NCBI GenBank assembly: GCA_965644295.1
Contig: CBFFRP010000026.1
Location: 1 to 64,000, forward strand
Origin: Paraphysomonas bandaiensis
Taxonomy: Eukaryota; Chrysophyceae
DNA length: 64,000 nucleotides
Direction of reading: 5' to 3'
Shown here: piece by piece, positions 9,640 through 22,265 of the stretch
Numbering within the stretch: position 1 is the first letter of the stretch
Layout: each line of letters opens with the position of its first letter
Program-made: the position numbers and the translations under genes
The notes under the pieces: generated by a model
Database searches by the model: none
Told to the model about the DNA's origin: nothing
The model's input: the letters and a program-made list of their open reading frames with translations, nothing else

Positions 9640-10714
9640 CTAGACGGTAGATTTCTTATTTTTAGACGGTGAAAAAATTTTCACCAATATTTTATCGACA
9701 AGGTTGGGGAATAGTTTTCTCATGAGGAGGATGGGGGTGTACCAGTAAGGTGTTACGCGAAGTGGGGTGCGCGACTCCGCTGCCTTGGCAATATCCTCTG
9801 CACATTCCTTGGCAGAAATCATTTTCACACCAGGGAGGGACTTTTGAGACGCGGCTTTGCCTGACAGATGGGCATTACATGCAACAATCATGTACAAGTA
9901 AATAACAACAGTCATTGAACGGGATATAATGCGAAGTGTGCGACTGATACCTATAGGCTTGCCATCTCTGCCCAGCCCGCCGCCAGAGGTGATTTCCGTC
10001 TTGACAAACCCAGGACATACGATAGTTACACTTACCTACAAAGTTAAGGTAAGACTGAAAAATATAGGCACGTAGAGTTCTAAATTTTAAGGTACATGAT
10101 ACTGATTCATTTTCGCTTACCTCTGACCCTTTTGAAAGGAGTTCCATACGAAGACTTTCAAAGAAACCGAGAAGTGCATACTTAGAGGCGTTGTAAAGCG
10201 TTTGACGGGGAAATGGCATAAGGCCCCCAAGAGAGGATACGACCACAATACGACCATTGGTGGAGTGAAGATACGGAAGTGCGGAGATGGTTGGGAAGAC
10301 AGCACCGTAGTAGTTTACATCCATATACTGGTGGATATTCACATCCGGACTCATTGCTTCCAAAAAAAAAGACTGGCCTACCCCAGCATTTAATATCAAC
10401 ATGTCAATCTGTCCGAATATATCGACAGTTTTAGCTATAAGTTGTTTGCAGTCTCCCTCTTTAGATACATCACAAGAAATCACTTCAGCTCGCTCGGCTC
10501 CGATGTCTATGCATTGTCGGGCGACATCATGCAGCTTTTCAGCTCTTCGTGCTGATAGAACAACATTAGCGCCTTTAGATGAAAACAGTTTTCCCAGTTC
10601 TTCTCCGATTCCGCTGGAAGCGCCAGATATTACAACAACTTTTCCTTTCATATTGCTGAAGCTTCGTATACAGCATCTTTTGGTTAAAGCGATACTGAAA
10701 GAAGTTCTAATCAT
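9640..10714 (-). CDS. Short-chain dehydrogenase/reductase (11beta-HSD1/DHRS7-like)
   Basis: There are two exons, 10714-10121 and 10035-9640, joined across an 85-bp GTAAGC...GTAG intron; the spliced protein has 329 residues. The classical SDR features are all visible: the NAD(P)-binding glycine motif SGASSGIG, NAG in LILNAGVGQ, catalytic Ser in VVVSSLGG, YNASK active site, and the PGFVKTEIT loop completed across the intron. A hydrophobic segment (VVIYLYMIVA) near the C-terminus could anchor it to a membrane. The chosen start (MIRTSFS) gives a basic, possibly organelle-targeting N-terminus. An in-frame ATG at 10840 would add 42 less convincing residues. Substrate cannot be told. Confidence 0.88.
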
Positions 10715-10840
10715 CGATAACAGTATATTCTTGTATCTCTGGGACCTGTGATTGTTGCGGGTATACTGGATGATGTAATGGATGCATGTATCATCAGCAA
10801 GCCGACTAAGAAATGATCGCGAGTGAATCGAATGATACAC

Positions 10841-11422
10841 TCCTCCATGCAGATGTATACCAGTGTATTATCCTCTGAAAAAAACAGCGGACCGGATTTG
10901 ATCTCTTCGACTCGTCCTCAAAACACTGTACTCCATCTTCCTACATCCATTTGGACATGATGCTGGATTTCGTCCCAAAGATTTTTCGAAAACCCCATTC
11001 CGGTATTCTGGTATTGGGTATTTTTATTATGCGTGTATTCGCAAATAAAAAGCAAGTCCAATAAAAACTACTCCAGCAGGGTGATGACATGCATATTTTT
11101 GCTTCTATTTCGTCCATGGACAATAAAATTCAATTTTGCATAGTCGATTGACTGTGCATTGTATTCATTCCCTAGCGAGGCCTACAGGGGTAGCGATATA
11201 ATAGACAGCAGTTGCAAGAGAACACTTCATGATTAGAGGATAGCATGAAACGGTCATTGGCGCCATCTCAACTGAAGAGACGCTTACAGGAGCAGAAGGA
11301 GAGGGAGAAGGAGGGCCCCTCGAAGACGGTACTCTACTGTAGTGATATGGGCAGTATATGTTAGATAGTGATGTCATGTACAGAGCTCCCGAGTGGCCGA
11401 TGGAAGTGTCACCATTGAGCGC
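10841..11422. other. Intergenic region between divergent SDR and RAD54 genes
   Basis: Both neighbours point away from this 580-bp stretch, so it should hold both promoters. No recognisable core element or ORF could be supported. Confidence 0.45.
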
Positions 11423-14400
11423 ATGCCTCTCTTTGACTTCTTATCTATTCCGGAATCATTGAAAAAGAAGTTTCGTGTTCCGAGCGGATGCGTCATAACG
11501 AAAGAGTGCGTTAGATGTCTATTATTAACTTACAGTGTTACAAAATGTGTTTAGGTCAATAGCCTTACGGAAGGTAAAGACCTTAGGACTACGCAAAGTA
11601 TTCAAAGTGTTCAAGCCGGGTGATTTCATTCCTCCAACAGTTGTCCTACCTTCCCAGCAGCAGGCCGAGACCGAAGATGAGTCTGTCGACGTGGATAAAT
11701 CTGAAGAGCTACCCCCGTACGAGCCATTAGTACTTTGGGCAGATCAAGATGATCCAGAGAAAGTGATTGAGGTTTATTGCCATCATACACAAGCGATGCA
11801 TATCTCGAATATCTGACATCGCTTCGTGGTATGATATCAGGTGATCCCACAGCTGGCATGCCGACTGCGTCCCCATCAGCGAGAGGGTGTACAATTTCTT
11901 TTCGAGTGCACGATGGGTCTTAGAGGGTTTGATGGGGAGGTATAATGTCCTTATGACGTGACATGCACGAAGTAACACATTGCGACTATAGGGATGCATT
12001 CTTGCCGATGACATGGGACTAGGTATGTGGATATACCGTGTCTGCACTTGGTATATGACGTAAGTCCACAGGAAAAACACTGATGAGTATAACTCTACTG
12101 TGGACTCTACTTAATCAGGTGTCTTCCCCTGCTGTGTTTAAGCCCAATATGCGCGTCAGATTTGTGACCTACAATAACAGGGGTTTGAAGGCCCAAACGG
12201 TCCCCCAGCTGTGCGGAAGGCAGTAGTTGTATGCCCCACCTCCCTAGTAGGTACATTGTGAGACTTCTTTGTTGAAGTAGAATAAGTTGTGACAAAGGAA
12301 ATTGGGAGAATGAGCTGAAAAAGTGGATTGGAGATCACTGTCCGACTTTTGCAGGTACCATATATAAAGATTCTGATGTCTGATGGGAATATTTTCCTGA
12401 CATGTGAATCGTAGTTCACACGGACCCGAAGAAACGCATAAAGCAATATATTCAGGTACTTGGGTTGTATATGAGGACGTTATATAATTTGTGTGCTTCA
12501 GCACCGCGGCAAAGGTATCCTAATAGTGTCGTACGAAACGCAGCGCCGATATTCGTCTCTTTTCTTACCGGGTTCTGGCACTGCACTATTGCCTAATAAC
12601 GGTTCGCCTTGTGAACTGCTCATATGTGATGAGGTAATTTGGTTATCATATGCCACACGCACTGATATGATAATTTTTGTTGTACACTCTGATGTTTCAC
12701 TGTTAACGTGGTGATATTAATTCCACTACAGGCCCATAAGCTGAAAAACGCTGAATGTGGCATTGCGAAAAGTCTGAGCTCTCTTCCTGCACGAAAACGT
12801 GTGTTACTATCCGGTACTCCAATGCAGAATGAGCTGCTTGAGTTTTTCAACATGGTAGATTTCTGCAATCCTGGAGTACTGGGCACACCGGCGCAGTTCA
12901 GGAAGACTTACGAGCGGCCGATTTTACTTTCACGAGAGCCAGACGCATCTGAAAAACAGGTCGAATCTGCCGCGAGACTTCAGAAACAGTTGTCCACTAT
13001 TGTTAATGAGTTCATCTTAAAGCGAGGAAATATTCTTAATGCACAGCATTTACCACCGAAGCTTGTGCAGTATGTTTGCTGCCGACTGACCCCACTACAG
13101 AATGATCTCTATGACTTGGTGATTCAGTCCAAGCACAAGAGACACCTGCGGGATGGAAAGCAGCTGAATGTTCTTAACTCACTCCGTCATCTCCTTTCCA
13201 TATGCAGTCATCCGGAAATGGTTGTGACGGCATATCGCCAGCGGCAGTCGGGCTCCAGAGATATTGGGGAGGACGAATGTCTAGAGGAGTTAGCACAGTA
13301 TATGACTCAGTACGCTGGCGGAGAAGCTGTCAAAGGGGAAACACTGATGGGGGCACGCATGGGATCAGGAGGAGTATCCCGGCAGGATAGAGCGCTTATT
13401 AGGTCTGCTAACAAACACACATCCAGCACAGGCAGAGGGGGGGTGAAAAGTGGATTCGATCCGGAGCTATCTGGAAAATTTTTGGTATTATACCGGTTAA
13501 TGCAAACCCTTCGTGTGTTGCCAGATAAAGATAGAATAGTGGTTGTGTCTAACTCGACTCAGACCCTAGATCTGATAGAAGGTATTCGTATCATATTTGC
13601 TACTCATGAGTATCGTGTTTTTGTTGTCCTGATATGTGGAGTTGCTCTATATGGTTGAATATTGATATATATTATTTAAACCTCGATGCTACTTCTCAGC
13701 TTATTTGACAGCTATGTGTCGGGACAATGGATGGCCTTCCCTTCGACTGGATGGGTCCACTCCTGCAAGCCGACGCACTCGGATAGTGACAGAATTCAAT
13801 GACTTGCGAAGTAATAGCTTTGCCTTTCTCCTCTCGAGTAAGGCTGGTGGGTGCGGCATCAATCTGATCGGGGGGAATAGACTCGTGCTGTTCGATCCAG
13901 ACTGGAACCCAGGTTGAGTTTATACCCTATTTCTGTCGCAGTGTGTACATAGTCTTGATGTGTTGTATTCCGTGGAAGTGAAGCAGTTGTAAACGCTTAC
14001 TTTTATCATACTGCAGCGAGTGACAAGCAGGCCGCAGCGAGGATATGGCGAGAGGGTCAGCGCAAGCGGTGCTATATATATCGATTTATGAGCACGTGCA
14101 CCATAGAGGAGAAGATAATTCAGAGACAGCTGAGCAAAGAGGGGCTTCAAAATATAATAGATGACAAAGATCAGGTGATTGTTTAGTATTTTCTTGTATT
14201 CTACTCACTTTGATGTGGTAATTTCTACACGTTATTCAGGTGAACCAGTTTTCGTCCAGTGAGCTAAAATCAATATTCCGTCGCCGAACTGACACAAGGT
14301 CAGATACACATGACACTCTCCGTTGCCGCAGATGCAAGAATGTGAGGGTACTCCCTTGTGGAGTGGACGAGTGGCAACAGTGAGTGACAATAAAATTTCT

Positions 14401-16347
14401 CCGGGCTATGTCTAAAGTATTCTTTTTTAGACTCAACCCTCAAAGAGTTGAAATGTGTATTGAGTTTTTGAATGCAGAGATGCCTCAACTGGCTGAAGTA
14501 TTGAATGCGCTAGAAGCAGTTGGATCTTCCCCTAGCGACTTCAAGGGAGAGCTGGAGCAGGTATTCGACCTCTCCGTTCTCTAATGTTTTATATTGCCCT
14601 GTCATATAGATAGCATTGGAGTTGCGAGCAGGAGGATTTGAAACACTTCCGGCCTTCAGCAAGCGGCTGAGAAGTACTATCAAAAAGATAGATGATGTAT
14701 GTTAGTGTGCGAAATTGTCGAGTGATGTTAACACTTTCAGTTTAGACAGTGCTGGAGGCAATGCAGTCTTCCACCGTTCTAACCGACTTCCTGTCGGCGT
14801 GGACAAAGCTAGTAAGAATCACTTGCGATGAGAGCTTTTCTTCGGAATAATGATGTTTATATATATTACAGGTGCCTAATTTGACTGCAGCTGTTGGTCC
14901 CAAATCCAGCTCAAGACACGCCAAAGAGGTTAGATTATATGTTTTATCCCTTTTCTCATAGTAAAAGATACATTAGAGGGAAGCTGGAACGGACAAAGAA
15001 AACGTTTCCAACGACAACACCGACTGCGAGAATGATGATGAAGAGGAGTTCGTTGAGCAGGAGGGATGCCCAGATGAAGAAGATTTCAACAGGTATGTAG
15101 ATCGACCTGCCATCACCTTTTAATCATAGTATATTGTCTGCCGTATACTGTCCACCGCATGTCAATTGCTTGCAGTTAAGTAAAAGCGTAAATGTTTTTT
15201 ATAGATGGAGCCATCACTGTAGTGTGAACACTTGTGATGATGAAGCTTTACAACTAGCGATGGGAGATGACTCAACGGTGAGTATCCAATATGTTCCCTG
15301 GCAAGTGGAGCTGTTGTATTGAGCTGTTGGGTTTCTGTATATAGGTATCATTTGTATTCGGGTTAGAGGTGAACTGGTCATTACTGCAAGCTAAGGTTGC
15401 GCTTGAGGCTGAGGAAGAAGAACGCAAGAAAGAACAGCTCAGGAAAGATATCGAGGAACTTAACCGTCAGCGAGAAAAGAGCAAGAAACAGCATCTTGAG
15501 TCATTCGAGGAAGATGCTTTATTCGATGATTGTAGCGAACGAAAAGGAAAAAACTCAAAATCCAGGAGACCGCTTACAATCTCGAAACCAGACCACAGCG
15601 ATTGTAGTAGTGAGAGTGATTGTGAGTTTTTGCTAGATCACCACGTGAAGCACTGTAGTTCAGGGAGGCGAAGTATCTCCCATACCACTTGCGCACGTGA
15701 GCCAGAAACGGGAGGCCAGGATGATGAGTCTCGTGAATGGAGAACGCAGAGTGGGAACAACAACAAACGGAGGCGTGTTGTCCTGGACGAGAGCGATGAT
15801 GATAGTACATTCGAAAACCAGCTGGAGGTATTCACACATTTTTGCTTAATTTTTATCTACGGCTACAAATTTGTTTTCTATCTTGCTGTCAACGCCTCGC
15901 ATTTTAATTTTAAAGTACGTGACATTTGTCGCTGATGTGTGTAGAACGAATCAGCGTCTCGCGTTGACGACATTACTGACAAATCCACTTGTAAAAGGGA
16001 TGATACATCAGTTATGAGCGCAGATGATAATTCCCATTCGCCACTGAGCAAGAATCAATGTGGTGTATTGCACAACAATCAAGACCAATGTGAATACAAA
16101 CAGCCACCTCTTTCGTCAGAAGAACTTAGGGAAAAGGAATGCAGTGAAATATGGGCTTGCCCAGAATGTACACTCCATAACGATATAGCGAAGCCAAGAT
16201 GCTCAGCGTGCGGGTAAGCTTGTACTTCCATTCGGCGCCATTTTCCACTGTGGTGGCATGTTCTCCATATAAAAGAATTAATATATGCATAGATTTTCGA
16301 GGCGCGCATCTGGATCGAGAGGTCGCCTGGCATTACCACCAAGGTAA
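11423..16347 (+). CDS. RAD54: RAD54 recombination translocase with C-terminal NZF zinc finger
   Basis: RAD54 is the Swi2/Snf2 motor that works with RAD51 in homologous recombination. I assemble 22 exons whose lengths sum to 3462 nt (1153 residues). Signatures in order: [13 protein letters not shown], Walker A in [12 protein letters not shown] (split by a 49-bp intron), [14 protein letters not shown]-equivalent IVSYET, DEAH box (CDEAHKLKN), [60 protein letters not shown], then the RAD54-specific [14 protein letters not shown]. The C-terminus continues with an acidic stretch, a charged coiled coil ([15 protein letters not shown]) and a zf-RanBP2/NZF finger ([10 protein letters not shown]...C..CG) near residues 1112-1135. 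Human RAD54L is about 750 residues, so the tail is extra. The final exon end is uncertain: TAA at 16345 overlaps a good GTAAGA donor. Confidence 0.93.
16130..16213 (+). other. RanBP2/NZF zinc-finger exon segment of RAD54
   Basis: The exon encodes [12 protein letters not shown] and KPRCSACG: Trp, then Cys-x2-Cys-Thr, Asn, and a second Cys-x2-Cys pair. That is the full NZF pattern. In other proteins this finger binds ubiquitin or RNA. It lies in the same frame as the preceding RAD54 exon and is joined by an intron with good splice sites (acceptor at about 15944). Confidence 0.85.
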
Positions 16348-16723
16348 GAATGCGAAATTGTATGATATCATGACTGCACAGCCGTACCAACCGTGTCTGC
16401 GTAGGAGGAGCAGGAAAATATAGTATCCACAAAACGATGCTCAATATATTTTTGTATTCTTTACTTTTCAACTTTGCTGCGGCGGAGCTGGTTATGAGTA
16501 GCAAGTTGTTGTGTCTTTAAGAATTATGAGTGATAAGATACATGCCTATATCACAACTGTTGCTATTGTAGCCATGAAATGTAAAATGTAATTATGTACA
16601 TGGTACAGCATATCAAACCAGCTGACCTTTATATGTTTTGATTGATGTGTGGTGGATAGGAGCACTTTTAGCCGGTAATACTTCTAGAATGATATATTCT
16701 GTAGTAATGTCGTAGTGAATGTG
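16348..16723. other. 3' flank of RAD54
   Basis: AT-rich sequence. If the donor at 16344 is used, a further short exon (from about 16383) would extend the protein. Otherwise this is 3' UTR and spacer. Confidence 0.4.
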
Positions 16724-17036
16724 TGATTGATAGCAATAGGTGTGTATGAGTCAGAACTAGTGTGTAGCGAAACAATTTACCTAACTAGTGCTTAACTCTG
16801 ATATCCAACTATTTTGCGCTACGAAAGCTGCTTGTGCGTCACCGCAAGCGCCAAGGTGCAACCACTTTCGCTTTCTGTCCTTAAGGTGAAGTAGCCCGAA
16901 TGCTTGACTTCAGTAGATAGTCCAATACCCCAGATGCTCTTGAGGTGGGCCCATTCCCGGATACTTGACTACAGCAGGCCCCGGTACTTATCCCCCAGAA
17001 CACCACGAAAAGGTGCGAGTCCGACTTTGATGAGGG
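16724..17036 (+). repeat. Foldback repeat family, copy B
   Basis: Positions 16724-16962 are identical, as far as can be read, to 22521-22759 (239 bp). The copy then skips the middle of the longer copies and ends with GGTGCGAGTCCGACTTT and GAGGG, the family's terminal sequence. It is an internally deleted member. Confidence 0.9.
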
Positions 17037-17578
17037 TGTTCTTATCAGGGCTTGCGCAACAATTAATTGAATTGCAATTGCAATTAAATTGCATGGAATA
17101 TACGTAATACTTGCAATTTAATTGCTCGCAGGAAGGTTGAAAGTAAATTGCTATTATTAACAATTTTGTAGAAGAACATATTAGGATTAGAACTATTCGA
17201 TTAGGGTTAGAATTAGGGTAAGGACTCCTTATGCATACCAGGTTTTTCTTTTGTTTCATCTTTCTAAAGGTGATTGCGGGTGTAGTTGAGGCCTCAGAAT
17301 AAGCTACACCACCTTGGTAAACAAGAGACATTTACTAGGAATATCAAACATATAAATCTTCAAGTGTCATAGCGGTGGGTCTCAAAAACGAGATGGAAAC
17401 GAGATGGTTGAAATATCACGCCACTAAACATTATGGCACGGGCCTCGTCGTAATAATAAAAGATTAAACGAGACATTAACTATACCTGCACATAGCTATA
17501 CAATACCGAGCAATGACATCACGAAGTCAGCCTGTCATTATTCAAATCCAAATTCGTAATTAAGTCAAGTTTTTTTTT
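17037..17578. other. AT-rich spacer with interstitial TTAGGG-like bases
   Basis: The stretch includes a simple TTGCAATT-type repeat (about 17060-17130) and GATTAGGGTTAGAATTAGGG at about 17197-17216. That is telomere-like but too short and imperfect to call a telomeric tract. No gene. Confidence 0.5.
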
Positions 17579-17599
17579 CTACTTGCCGAGGTAGTTATT

Positions 17600-17815
17600 C
17601 TGCATGACAAGACCATTCAACCAATTGGACATATATACTACGTTGAATATAAGGCATTCTGACGGAGATGCAATGCCCATCGCACGAGCCTTATTAATCG
17701 TAGCCTCCATTTCAAGCCCAACACACCTATATATATGCCTGTATAATTTCAGAACTCGGCGGTTCTGCATCAGTGTTCCAGGAATAGTTATCATGAGCAC
17801 AAGAGAAGAAGTCAT
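17600..17815 (-). pseudogene. Partial duplicate of the neighbouring cNMP-binding-domain gene
   Basis: The minus strand reads ITIPGTLMQNRRVLKLYRHI and VGLEMEATINKARAMGI, near-copies of the block in the intact gene at about 18240-18390. DNA identity looks near 90 percent, with a 15-bp deletion removing the residues after GLEME. Upstream and downstream parts of the gene are absent, and the left side instead continues into a sequence that recurs near 28478. I read it as a truncated duplication, not an exon. Confidence 0.8.
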
Positions 17816-17925
17816 CAGATGAATCTTTCAAGTTATTACACGAAAGCAACTAACAAGTGGGACTGCTAACACCGATAGTGGCTACTATCAGCTAATATTA
17901 GCCATAACTTCGTAATCCTTAATGC

Positions 17926-20230
17926 CTATATACTAGCATTGCTAGTATCGCTGCTACTGATATTATCTCTTCCTTTCCCACCGCTTCTTAAAGCTACCTT
18001 AAACCGCACAATGGCTCTGGACACAGTCTGCAGTGTCTTGAACTTTTGCACAGGCGATTGCGAGTTGCTCAGGTCAGAACAAACTACATCACCGTCATTA
18101 ACACGAAGGCATCTAACCAAAAATAGTCTCGTAATTCCGTAGAGTGAAGGAAATAGCTCTGCAAGTGTCATGGGCTTGGCCAAGGATGTTCCCACAGACA
18201 GCGGTAGGTCACTGATATAATATAAAAACCTCGAACGTATTGATGGAGATACAATACCCATCATACGAGCCTTATTAATCGCAGCCTCATAGTATATGCC
18301 CTCCATTTCAAGTCCAACACACCCATATATATGCCTGTACAATTTCAGAACTCGGCGGTTCTGCATCAGTGTTCCAGGAATAGTTATCATCGGCCCCACA
18401 TGAACACATCTACTGCAAATGTTCCCAACATCCTGTGCATCAATATCGGAGTTGTCTACACATCTGTAATCAGGCGACTCCCCTCTTTCAAGTATAAAGT
18501 GCGTAGGGAGGAGCAAATCACCTCTATTTCCTTGTAGGCCTCCAGCCTTCCCCATTACATTGACACTCCGCACAGATATAGAGAATAAGCTAATGAGCGA
18601 CCACAGCACCTGCTCAGCTTGCTCACCGAATGCATAATCTATATTCACTAACATATGTTGTCTTGATATGTCTTCCTCAGCACAGTGGGACCGGAAAAGA
18701 GATTCTCGCACCACAGCATCACACGAAGCGTTTCGATTACCCCGAAGCGCTGTAATACTAATCAGCTGAACAGTGATGCCAGTGTATTCCTTCTCTTCGA
18801 TTATAACTATACCACGGGCCTTGTCATACTCCTCCATTTCTGTTTGCTTATCAGGGTGGGCGTTGAGGTATCGTTCTGCTAGCACATAATATACATCGTC
18901 CTGATTGTCCAGATCAGGTGTTGTGATACCCTCATCTTCCGCCCAGTTCCGCACAGTTTGTTTGGTGGTGTCACAATGCAGATACGGCGAAAGACAAAAA
19001 GTGACGCTGGTTGTATTTGATGAGACAATATCGACTATAAGAGAACCATCTCTAGGAAGGTTGTCCTCCTTATCCATCCCTAACAGCTCCCGCGCAGCAG
19101 AAAGTACTCTTGATTCCCATTTCTCAGCTGCAGAACATGTTGCCACCTACTCGAGACATATAATGTTATAAAACAGTAAACACAAATACCCATACCTCCA
19201 TAGGTATATTGTCAGCGTATAGAACATAGTCACCATGATGGATGCAAATATTCAAGAGCTCATCCAGGAGCCGTCCGTTGTACATGTCCATCATAATGCG
19301 ACATTCCTCGCTTGACAATTTATTTATCGATCTCATGAACTCATTAGTAACAGACTGTCTATCGGCTCCATCAGCTATGCGGTCCAAACATTCAGAGAGA
19401 CGCGACACGGTAACGTGGATCGGCTTCAGCAGCGCTCGGAGTTTGAGGGTCTCAACAGTGTGCAGACAAAGACAAGTGACAAGATCACTTATATCTGTTT
19501 GTCCTGGTCGCAAGAGAACAAATGCTTTGCCTGGCATAAGCATACGGCATGTACGTCGTCTGACCTCGGTTCGAACTACCTGAACACCGGGTCCGTTCAT
19601 TACATTGACCGCATTCACTGAGAGTACAATGGAGAACATACAGTTGATGCTCTCCGGTAACCTGCGAGCTGCGTAGGACCAGGCAAAAACATCCAGATCA
19701 TCTGAAGCTGCTCCTGCGTGGAGAGCTGGACACAGGGCACAATAAGACTTAAGCAGGGACCGAATATCCACACATCCTTTAACTAATGCTGCGCGTAAAG
19801 CGAATTCAAAGTTAGATAAAGAAGATACAACACCCATAGATATTCTCAATCTTTTCCCCAAAGCTTGAGCAAATCTCATTTCTTGTGCATGCTCCAGCAG
19901 ATTCAGCAGAGCCTCTCCTGGTATACAGATCACTTCTGAGTCTTCCACAGCCAGAGCCCTCCCCTCATGAGACTCGCCGAACACCACTGCAGACTCACCG
20001 AACAGAGTGAGCTCTCTGGTCACCATCGTCTTGAAGGAACCATCTGTGGAAGTGATCTTAATGTGACCGCAGCAGAGCACAAATAGAGGCGGTTCGTCCC
20101 TCTCATAGAGATCCTCTCCTCTAGCGACCCTCTCTATGCGACCGCTATCACTCAGAGACCGAAGGCCCTCACCCGTCAAATACCTGAAGGGAGGGGCGCG
20201 GGAGAGCAACTCACGGACACGGTCCGACAT
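17926..20230 (-). CDS. Cyclic-nucleotide-binding-domain protein with a GLEMEG-motif C-terminal domain
   Basis: Two exons, 20230-19196 and 19146-17926, join across a 49-bp intron to give 751 residues. Residues about 15-125 look like a cNMP-binding beta-barrel, with the phosphate-cassette-like FGESAVVFGESHEGRALAV (GE...R.A). The middle 200 residues are unassigned. The C-terminal half contains YGCVGLEMEGIYYEAAI and RFLYYISDLPL. The EMEG string is typical of nucleoside phosphorylases and MTA/SAH nucleosidases, where it contacts ribose, but the rest of that fold is not evident. A bacterial-like sensor-nucleosidase arrangement is possible but is inference. No transmembrane segment was seen. A truncated copy lies just downstream at 17600-17815. 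Confidence 0.78.
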
Positions 20231-20728
20231 GTGTGTTCTACAAGCAGAGACGTCTGCGCTGCGTATGATGAGATGCTATTATGCTCTATCTATACATGCA
20301 TATGCATGATATGGGCGATGATTCGTCTACACGTCACAGAGAAAGATCAGAGCAGAGGCGGTATACGGTGTGTATGTATACGGTTTTTCTTAGTGTATAC
20401 ACCGTATTCCTGAAACGTACGGGGAGTGGTTTGTTTTATGTACGAGCAGAGCAGAGTGCTCTGTATACTACTACACTACATACCATACCATACCATACCA
20501 ATATGGCATACAGTGCCATGTACACTCCACACGACACACCGCGGACTACACTTGTGCCGCTTGTTGAAACTCAAAGCGGTAATCGTTCAAACATATCACG
20601 ACACAGAGATCATCATGGTTACTGTATTGGCTCCTAAGTGAGAGATACACCCCTACGAATGATGCGTATATCAGCTGATAACATTATCGTGTGACTGTTT
20701 TGAATCCCTCTAATTGCTGTGTGATAAT
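20231..20728. other. Intergenic region between divergent genes
   Basis: This 500-bp stretch separates the divergent cNMP-domain and UBTD genes and probably contains both promoters. It has a short ACCATACCAT tandem run at about 20478-20500. No gene seen. Confidence 0.45.
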
Positions 20729-21629
20729 ATGGGCTGCGGTGCGAGCAGTAGCGGAAATAGCAGTGGTGATCAAATGGTAGTGAACACACGTCCGGTGAAT
20801 GTTGCTCCAGTCCGCGAGGTGGAAGCGATCACTCTGGTAAGGATAAGTGTCACATTGCGGTGTAGTGATATCTGTGTCAGGAGGAACTGCAGTCCCAAAG
20901 AATAGAATTCTGGGAGAGTAGAGTGGATGGCAATAGAGATATGTTAGTGGCATCGTATATTTTTTAAGACTAATTTGTTGTGATGTGATGCCGCAGGTGG
21001 AACGCTCTTCGAATGGCCTCTGACGCATTTCTTGCTGATGACACTGCACTTGCGACCGCCATTCTAGATGTACGCCTCGTCACGGGAATTGTTTTCGATT
21101 ACACTTAATTCTCTTTGTAGGCGAGTAATATTAATCTTCCTAATGGTACTTTGGAGCAGTGCTTCGACGAACGGGGCCACGAATACAAGGTTCCTACTTT
21201 CTGTTATACCACTCCTTCAAATATAGGTACTGGTGCAAAAGCAATGGATACCACCGCAGACTCCCTGATAAAAAAGAATGTGGTCGGTAGGCCGACACTA
21301 CTTAAGGTGCGCATCAATCCAGGAGATCACAACCTCAGTATTGACACCGATACATCTATCTCTATCGCTGAGCTGAAGCGACTTATTCACGAAGCTTCGC
21401 TGGTCGCCAACGAGAAAGACGCCCACTTCAAAATATGTCCCGAAAAGCGTCAACGAATTTTCTTCCTTGGCAAAGAAATGAAAAACAATCAGGTTGGTAA
21501 AATATGATGGGCTTAGGCTGTCTTATATGCTCGTTATTCTCGCAGCAAGTGTTGGAAGACTTGGGATTCGATGATACGAGGGTAGTACAAATTTTTCTCA
21601 GACAAGAGCCTTCTGCGGACAAAGTCTAG
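20729..21629 (+). CDS. UBTD1/2-type ubiquitin-like-domain protein
   Basis: Five exons (20729-20836, 20881-20942, 20997-21069, 21121-21492, 21546-21629) give 232 residues. It begins MGCGASSSG, an N-myristoylation-type start as in animal UBTD proteins (MGNC...). The UBTD N-terminal domain follows: RIEFWESRVDGNRD, MWNALRMASDA, then ILDASNINLPNGTL and CFDERGHEYKVPTFCY, which matches the family's LPHGTL...CYDELG.. YQLP blocks. The C-terminal ubiquitin-like fold ends with DDTRVVQIFLRQ. UBTD proteins bind E2 enzymes of the UBE2D type. The family call is confident; the role in this organism is inferred. Confidence 0.9.
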
Positions 21630-21901
21630 GGACAATATTGACACGCTCCGGAGAAAGTCAAGTACTATGGACGTCATATATTACAACTGTATAAATGTCT
21701 CTGATATCTAGGAACCACAACTGTAGACTGCAATGTTTACAAAGCCAGGCAGTAGCCATCCGTTATTAATTATAATATAATGAAAGTGATCAACAAATGT
21801 CGGGTTTTATTATTAATACTTATCGTTTGTAGTCGTAGCTTCATGGAATAATTTCGTGAATGCACCGACAGATACAGGTAGTTATATATGAAAGCTGTTA
21901 A

Positions 21902-22113
21902 GTTTGTTGAGTTCTGCTATATGAGAACAATTGGAAGCTGTAGTTATATGGTATTTAAATCATAGTAGTATACAGTTGTGGTGAATCGTATGAGAATAAA
22001 TGACGATGAGTATATTGTAGTGAAACGGAATATAGTGACAAAGTAAGATCGTACGATAAATGAGTGGTAGTAGAGATAACATAAAAGAGATATTTATTAT
22101 AATTTATATATCC
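21902..22113 (+). repeat. Dispersed repeat 2, first copy
   Basis: The stretch opening TTGAGTTCTGCTATATGAGA recurs at 27882-28131 with the phrases AACGGAATATAG and GAGTGGTAGTAGAGA in the same order. The copies differ by substitutions and small insertions. No coding potential was seen. Confidence 0.75.
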
Positions 22114-22265
22114 GATGTTTAGCTCATTTTTAAGCAATTAAAATCTGAATATCTTTAAGGTTTTCAAATCATGCAACATAAACTATTTCTATATTAGCTA
22201 TGATTTCTATCTGTGTGCGTCATTATACATATCATACACACCAGTGAATGCTATTTAGCAATAGG

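Noticed and set aside
17197-17220. Interstitial telomere
   Set aside because: Only about three imperfect TTAGGG-like units; too short to support.
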